A stretch of DNA of 64,000 nt from Costus lasius. Its lineage: Eukaryota; Streptophyta; Magnoliopsida; Zingiberales; Costaceae. A model generated the notes under the pieces. It worked only from the letters and a program-made list of their open reading frames with translations, was not told where the DNA came from and searched no databases. The stretch lies in the NCBI GenBank assembly GCA_027563935.2, contig CM050453.2:62666018-62730017 (forward strand). Reading direction: 5' to 3'. The translations under genes and the position numbers were made by a program. Within the stretch, counting starts at the first letter, position 1. Every line of letters starts with the position of its first letter. Below, one piece after another: positions 57,942 to 64,000 of this stretch.

Positions 57942-60900
57942 CTAATGGTTGAGAAATCTCAAACCCATATTATTACAGTGCTTCTCATGCTTCTGCTGCG
58001 CCAGAGGCTTAGTAAGCGGGTCTGCCAGATTGTCATCTGTATGAACCTTGCAAACTTTGATCTCGCCACGATCTATGATCTCCCTAATCAAATGAAACCG
58101 TCTCTGTATGTGCTTGGACTTCTGGTGCGACCGTGGTTCCTTTGCCTGTGCGATTGCTCCAGTGTTATCACAGAAGATAACCAAAGGATCTGCACTCGAA
58201 GGAACAACACCAAGTTCTCTCACGAACTTACGAATCCACACTGCCTCCTTGGATGCTTCCGAGGCTGCAACATACTCGGCTTCTGTTGTGGAATCAGCAA
58301 CAGTTGACTGTTTGAAACTCTTCCACACCACTGCTCCACCATTCAAGCTAAAAACATAGCCTGATTGCGATCGGAAATCATCCTGGTCCGACTGGAACGA
58401 AGCGTCAGTATATCCTTCAATACTGAGTTCTTCCTGACCACCATATATCAAGAACATATCTTTGGTCCTCCGCAGATATTTTAAGATGTTCTTGACTGCA
58501 ATCTAGTGTGCCTGACCTGGATTACTTTGGAACCGACTGGTCACGCTTAACCCGTAAGCAACGTCTGGGCGAGTACACAACATCGCATACATAATGGACC
58601 CAATAGCCGAAGCATAAGGCGTATTGTCCATTTCATCTTTCTCAGTCTGTGTTTGTGGACACTGACTCTTCGAAAGATTCAGACCATGTCTGACTGGAAG
58701 ATATCCTCTCTTAGAATTCTCTAAATGAAATCTCTCCAGGACTTTATCGATGTAAGTACTCTGGCACAGCCCGAGAAGCCTCTTAGATCTATCCCTGTAG
58801 ATCTTCACACCTAACACATAGGCTGCTTCTCCAAGATCTTTCATCTGGAAACATTTCCTTAACCATGCCTTAACCGCATGCATTTCAGGAATGTCATTTC
58901 AAATGATCAAGATGTCATCGACGTAGAGAACTAGGAAAGTAATCACGCTCCCACTAAACCTCTTATATACACACGGGTCATCTTCGTTCTTGATGAAACC
59001 AAATTCAGAGATTGATTCATCAAAACGAATATTCCAGCTTCTTGATGCTTGTTTAAGTCCATAAATAGACTTCTTTAATTTGCATATTTTATGACGATCT
59101 GATGGATTAGTGAAACCTTCTGGTTGTGTCATATACACATCCTCATCCAGATTTCCATTCAGGAAAGCCGTCTTCACATCCATCTGCCAGATCTCATAAT
59201 CGTAATATGCAGCTATCGCGAAAAGAATCCGAATAGACTTAAACATAGCTACTGGTGAGAAAGTTTCATCATAATCTATCCCGTAGATTTGTTTGAAACC
59301 TTTCGCAACTAGCCTGCCTTTATAGGTAACCACGTTACCATCCATGTCAATCTTCTTCTTGAAGATCCATTTATAGCCTATAGGGATAACTCCCGGAGGC
59401 GGATCAACCAAATCCCAGACTTGGTTATCTGACATGGAGTCCATCTCGGCGCGCATAGCTTCAAGCCATCTTGCTGACTCCGGTCCACTGACCGCATCCG
59501 CATAAGTGAGGGGTTCATCATGATCAATGATGTAGACTCCGTCATAGCGCTCAGGCTGTCGACGGATCCTTCCCGATCTTCGCGGTTCCCGTGATATCTG
59601 AGCCTCAGGTTGTTCAATAACCTGTTCAACCGGCTCAGGCTCATCCAACTGTGCTTGAGCACTTTGTCCTTCTTCTGGATTCTCATCCAGCTTTATTTCT
59701 CTCCCACTAGCCTCTTGCAGAAGAGACTCCTTCTCAAGAAATATGGCCGTCCGAGCAACAAAAACCTTGTTCTCTTTGGGATCGTAGAAATAATAACCCT
59801 TAGTTTCCTTAGGGTAACCGACAAAGATACATTTCTCAGATCTGCTCTCTAGTTTCCCAGAGGCGAGCTTTTTGACATAAGCCTCGCAACCCCAGATCCT
59901 GATAAATGTCAAGCTCGGCTGTTTCCCATACCATAACTCATATGGAGTCTTAGAAACGGCCTTGGTTGGCACTCGGTTTAGTACCTTTGCAGCTGTTTCC
60001 AGTGCAAAACCCCAAAAGGAATATGGAAGAGTAGCCTGACTCATCATAGAACGAACCATATCAAGTAACGTTCTATTTCTCCTCTCGGACACACCATTCC
60101 ATTGCGGTGTTCCTGGTGGAGTGAGCTGTGAGATAATCCCACACTCCTTCAGATAGTCAGTAAACTCATGACTTAGGTATTCTCCACCTCGATCAGAACG
60201 AAGTGACTTGATATTTCGGCCTAGCTGATTCTGTACTTCATTCTTGAACTCTTTGAACTTGTCAAAAGATTCACTTTTATGTCTCATTAAATAGACATAC
60301 CCATATCTACTGAAATCATCAGTAAAGGTAATGAAGTACTGATAGCCACCTCTGGCATGTTTACTAAATGGCCCACACACATCACTGTGTATAAGGTCAA
60401 GTAAACCTGAAGCCCTTTGACCTTTGTTAGGAAAAGGTGACTTCGTCATTTTGCCCATTAAACAAGCCTTGCATGTATCAATCTCCTCATAGGAGAATGA
60501 TCCCAGCAGTCCATGATCATGCAACCGCTTAATGCGTTTCTTGTTAATATGGCCTAAACGACTATGCCATAGCAAGGGCTGTCATCAGCATACTTGGCTT
60601 TCTTATTATCAATATTTTGTATAGAACTCTCCATGTCCAACATGAATAACCCATTGTTAATTGAACCAGTTGCATAAACAATATTATCTAAAGATAAAAC
60701 ACACTTTGAAATATTGCATTCAAAGGAAAACCCCTTCCTGACAAGAGCAGGAATGGAGATAATATTCTTAGTAATGCTAGGAACAAAGTAACAATTGTCT
60801 AGTTCCAATACAAGTCCAGATGGTAAAGAAATGAAATAGTCTCCTATAGCAACAGCAGCAACCCGTGCCCCGTTTCCTACTCGTAGGTCCACCTCATGCT

Positions 60901-61825
60901 GTCCCACCTGCCTTCTTCTCTTGAGTTCCTGTACATTTGAACAAATGTGAACTCCACATGCAGTGTCCAACACCCATGATATAGAAGAAGATGAAACCAT
61001 GACTTCCGTCACGTATATACCTGAGCCAGAAGCGAAGCTTCCCCTCTTATCTCCTTGGAGCGCTTTACAGTCCTTTTTCCAGTGACCCAACTGGCCACAA
61101 TGGAAACATCTGTATTCCTTTGACCGCTTAACCTTCTGCTTCAGAGCCTTGCTGTAGTTCTTGACAGGGGTCTTGCCCTTCTTCCCCTTCTTCTTGTTCC
61201 TTGAAGGAACCATCAAGACAGAGGTTGAAGGCTTACCCTTCAGAGTCTCCTCAGTAGTCAAGAGCATATTCAGCAGCTCTGCCGGAGTACAGTCGATTTT
61301 GTTCATATTAAAATTAATAATGAACGCATCGAAAGAGGGCGGGAGAGACTGCAGAATAATGTCTACAGCAAGCTCCTGATTGATGGTATGCCCCAGTTTT
61401 TCTAGAGCCTCCTTGTGCCCAATCATCTTGAGCACGTGAGCTCCCACTGGGCTCCCTTCAGCCAGTTTGCTCTGAAAGAAAAGCTTTGTCAGATTATAGC
61501 GCTCTGTCCTCGCCTGTGCAGCATACAACATCTTGAGGTTCGCTATCATGTCTATAGCAGACATATCCTCATGCTGACGCTGCAGCGGTGGCGTCATAGA
61601 CGCTAGCATCAGGCAAGCGACATCAATGCTATCATTGACGTGCTTTTCATAGGCTTCCCGAACCGCCCTTGCGGCGTTCGGAGCGGGCTGAGGCGGTATC
61701 CCCGTCTCGAGGACATACAGTTTCCTCTCTGCCTTAAGAACAATCTAAAGGTGTCCAAACCAGTCTGAGAAGTTTGGCCCAGCAAACTTCTCCCTTTCCA
61801 GTAGGGATCGCACATTGAAGTTCAT
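57942..61825 (-). pseudogene. Copia-A4 Gag-Pol polyprotein
   Basis: Start ATG at 61825 (MNFNVRSLLEREKF). Gag has UBN2-type features (LYAAQARTERYNLTKLFFQ, ILQSLPPSFDAFIINFN, LLTTEETLK) and a complete knuckle CFHCGQLGHWKKDC. Protease carries WVLDTACGVHIC, integrase an HHCC finger and D..D..E (HSDVCGP, RSDRGGEY, SERRNR), reverse transcriptase YVDD at 58914-58925, and RNase H TTEAEYVAASEA. Lesions: TAG at 61745-61747 (codon 27), a frame change near 60555-60578 just before WHSRLGH, TGA at 58899-58901 (GGA in Copia-A1) right after YVDDILII, and TAG at 58503-58505 (TGG in Copia-A1). All domains are recognisable. Protein from this copy would be truncated. Confidence 0.94.
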
Positions 61826-63624
61826 GGTGTTCGTTGCTGCAGGTATCTACAACAATGCAAGAACAGCAAGGTCAGTATCAATGTTAAGAATCAATCAGGA
61901 CTTAAGAAAGATTCTTTTTCTCACTATTTTATCTGGCTGAAAAATCCAGCAAAACAGCCCGAAAGAGTAAACACTCTTTTAGTGAGATGGGATCCAGATT
62001 TCATACTTGGTCTCCACGTCCCGCTCAGGCGAGATAAGATGCACAAAGAGTACAAGCACTAATCTCTGGTAGGCTGCCTGCCAATCGCCAACCCGTGCGA
62101 TTCCCCTTCATCTGGGCAATCCAGCAGACTGTGCCAACTGAGTTGGTACAACACAATCTCTGACCCCACAGATGGCTGCCTCCATGCGCTACCATATGCG
62201 CCACATATGTAGCCTACATGGTCAAGCTGACCCGACCTACTCCCTGGACCACCACGTGCTATGCTGAGCAACGAGAAGCGATAAATCCCTTCTCTGTAAC
62301 ACGCAGGTGTAATCCCGCACCGTCTGAAGATAGATGGACGTGCCCACTGAGTGGGTACAACACGGCTCCAACGATAATCAGAACAGTGAGGTTTCGCGTC
62401 AGAAGGCTAACGAGCTTGATATTTTAGCGTTGGATTTTAACGGTCTTTTATCTTCTTCACTATCATGCAATTCCTATGGTGATAGCAGAAGATAAATAAA
62501 TCATGCTGTTCTACTTATTTAAACAAATAAAAGAAAGCATGAATCTTATGTGGTAAAAGCCCATAGCTTAAGTAAGACCTTAAACAACTTAAGTCTTCAC
62601 TTGCTTTTCTTCATGGGTCTTTTGCTGCTCATTTGGCCCAAACCAGGGCCCAAGCGCCATCTGCAGCTCAGGTGCGCCTACCAGGGAAAATGCGCCTGGT
62701 CCCAGAGTCGAACCCTGGACCTCCCACCTGGTCAAGCCTCTGCTGCAAGCGCCTCTGCCAAGTGTGCTCTGTGCTCTTGTCTGATTAATTTACAAATTAA
62801 TCTATCTAGACAAGATTAACTCGCAGGTCAATTACATTTTATAAATTAAATAGAAGGTGATACTCAGATCACAATTAAAAATAATTTACAAAAAGATTCC
62901 AGGCACGCAGGCCCCAGCACAGCACACATTAAACATGGGCAGCCCACATAAGACTAAATAAACATACATATGGCATCATACATCATGTGATCCAATCATG
63001 AAAAATAAAATTTTTGAAAAACCCCATTGAGATTAATTTTATTTTTCCTTATTAGCCTTACTACCTTACAACGGTCCATTACTAGGGATCCACTCATCGA
63101 ACCTAGTCAGATCCTGTGCCCTTACATGCACCAAGTCCTAACTGACTTGAGTCGACCAAAAGGTCAACAATGCATGCGCCAAGGGCTGAACGACCACAAT
63201 GAGGTCTGGCAAGCGGGTGTGACCCCGGGCCTAACTCATGTGCGTTCATAGGTTGTCTCAATCAGACATCGCTACACGCCTGTCTGCAGTCGACCTATAG
63301 CCATCTGATGCTTGCGCACAGATGCTATCTGGTCGACCCATCAAGGCTGTCAGATAGTCTGATCAGACTGTTGGATCTAACCTGGGGGATGATTTCAACC
63401 CTAATAACCCGTCTAAGGGTTTGCAGCAGGGCCTTAGATCTAATGTTAGTCGCGCATGTGATCCATTTTTGAGAAAACAAACATGCGCCAACATGCATGC
63501 GCAAATGAAACATAAAATAGGTTTCTACATGAAACATATTAACATGATAAAATTACGCATGATATAGATCTAAACATTCATGGAACACAAAATCAAAGCA
63601 ATCATATAATTGCGCATGTAACCT
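61826..63624 (-). other. 5' untranslated leader of Copia-A4
   Basis: 1.8 kb between primer site and gag, with no supported ORF. 61979-62050 resembles the Copia-B leader near 12050. Such long leaders can hold packaging signals; nothing more specific is visible. Confidence 0.7.
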
Positions 63625-63636
63625 CCTCTGATACCA
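63625..63636 (-). other. Primer-binding site of Copia-A4 (iMet type)
   Basis: The minus strand reads TGGTATCAGAGG, 2 bp inside the LTR end. Confidence 0.88.
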
Positions 63637-63638
63637 AT

Positions 63639-64000
63639 TGTAGGGAACCCCTTTCATGAGGGGTGCGAAACCCTAAAGTGGCGCAACATGATAGGCAGCG
63701 GATTCAAGGGTCGAAGAGCATGCATTATATGATCAACTTTCGAAAACATGAATAGAGAAGATGCGATTCATACCATAGCCATTTCAAGATGGCGCCTTGG
63801 AAGCAAGAGAACAACGAAGGTCTCCTCCAAATCGTCACACACAAGATGAGCGACGGCTTGCTTCTTGTCGTCCCTTGTGCTAGCAAGGATCGTCCAAGAT
63901 GTCTTTGATCGAAAGGAAAGGGATGGAGATATCGATCTCTCTTGGCCGAATCTTCCTCTATGTTTCAAGTTGTCGCCGCACACCAAAAGGTGTCAAGAGG
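63639..64000 (-). repeat. 5' LTR of Copia-A4, cut by window edge
   Basis: It matches 56249-56610 with two differences (third base, and A against G near 56290/63680). It continues beyond the window. Confidence 0.93.

Larger units (their letters stand above)
56249..64000 (-). mobile_element. Copia-A4, nearly complete Ty1/copia element
   Basis: The 3' LTR 56249-57921, purine tract, gag-pol 57942-61825, leader, primer site and the first 362 bp of the 5' LTR (63639 on) are in the window. The overlapping LTR parts differ at two places in 362 bp, so insertion was recent. It is inserted in an LTR of its own family in the opposite orientation. gag-pol has four lesions. Confidence 0.94.

Overview
The window is nuclear DNA of a flowering plant, and essentially all of it is LTR retrotransposon sequence. 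No ordinary host gene, tRNA, rRNA or CRISPR array could be supported. The lineage comes from the elements: Ty1/copia with iMet primer sites, an Athila-like Ty3/gypsy group with Asp-tRNA primer sites, and a Tekay/Del-like chromovirus with LTRs over 2.8 kb. They are stacked inside one another as in the gene-poor heterochromatin of a large plant genome. I cannot name the species. Family letters below are mine.

Left part (1-20857). Gypsy-I (minus) gives a gag that runs off the left edge, its primer site and one LTR (1-2622). A 5'-truncated Copia-A1 (plus; pol 2853-4900, LTR 4921-6620) is fused at 6620 to a truncated LTR of Copia-B (minus; LTRs 6621-8292 and 13554-15503, gag-pol 8314-11955). Copia-B lies in a Copia-C LTR (15504-17704), which lies in the 3' end of Athila-H (plus, 17705-20857). 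20858-21689 is unassigned.

Middle part (21690-55400). An Athila-G LTR (plus) is the host sequence, split into pieces at 21690-21996, 24222-24468, 34986-35139 and 55358-55400. Into it went a Copia-C solo LTR (21997-24216, TSD AAATA), a complete and very young Tekay-F (24469-34980, TSD TTCGC) and a complete Athila-E (35145-55352, minus, TSD GGACG). Athila-E itself carries a duplicated Copia-A solo LTR (39483-41812, TSD CAAAA), a complete non-autonomous Athila-D (42396-52637, minus, TSD TATTC) and a shortened Tekay solo LTR (53768-54569, TSD ACTCC). The single ORF of Athila-E is cut by two of these insertions and is in one frame when they are subtracted.

Right part (55401-64000). A Copia-B LTR fragment is interrupted by a Copia-A LTR (plus), which is interrupted by a nearly complete Copia-A4 (minus, 56249 to beyond 64000), so an element sits inside an LTR of its own family.

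Coding state. Every gag-pol seen in full is broken, mostly by nonsense codons explained by C-to-T or G-to-A changes. The one long uninterrupted ORF that looks maintained is the ATHILA ORF-1-like protein of Athila-D (45507-46910), in an element with no reverse transcriptase or integrase. The most unusual non-coding signals are arrays of paired palindromes of the form TTACGG..CCGTAA, about 70 bp apart, in all Athila-like LTRs and once inside Athila-D, and a perfect 20-bp inverted repeat at 18237-18287 with degraded relatives in the other Athila-like elements.
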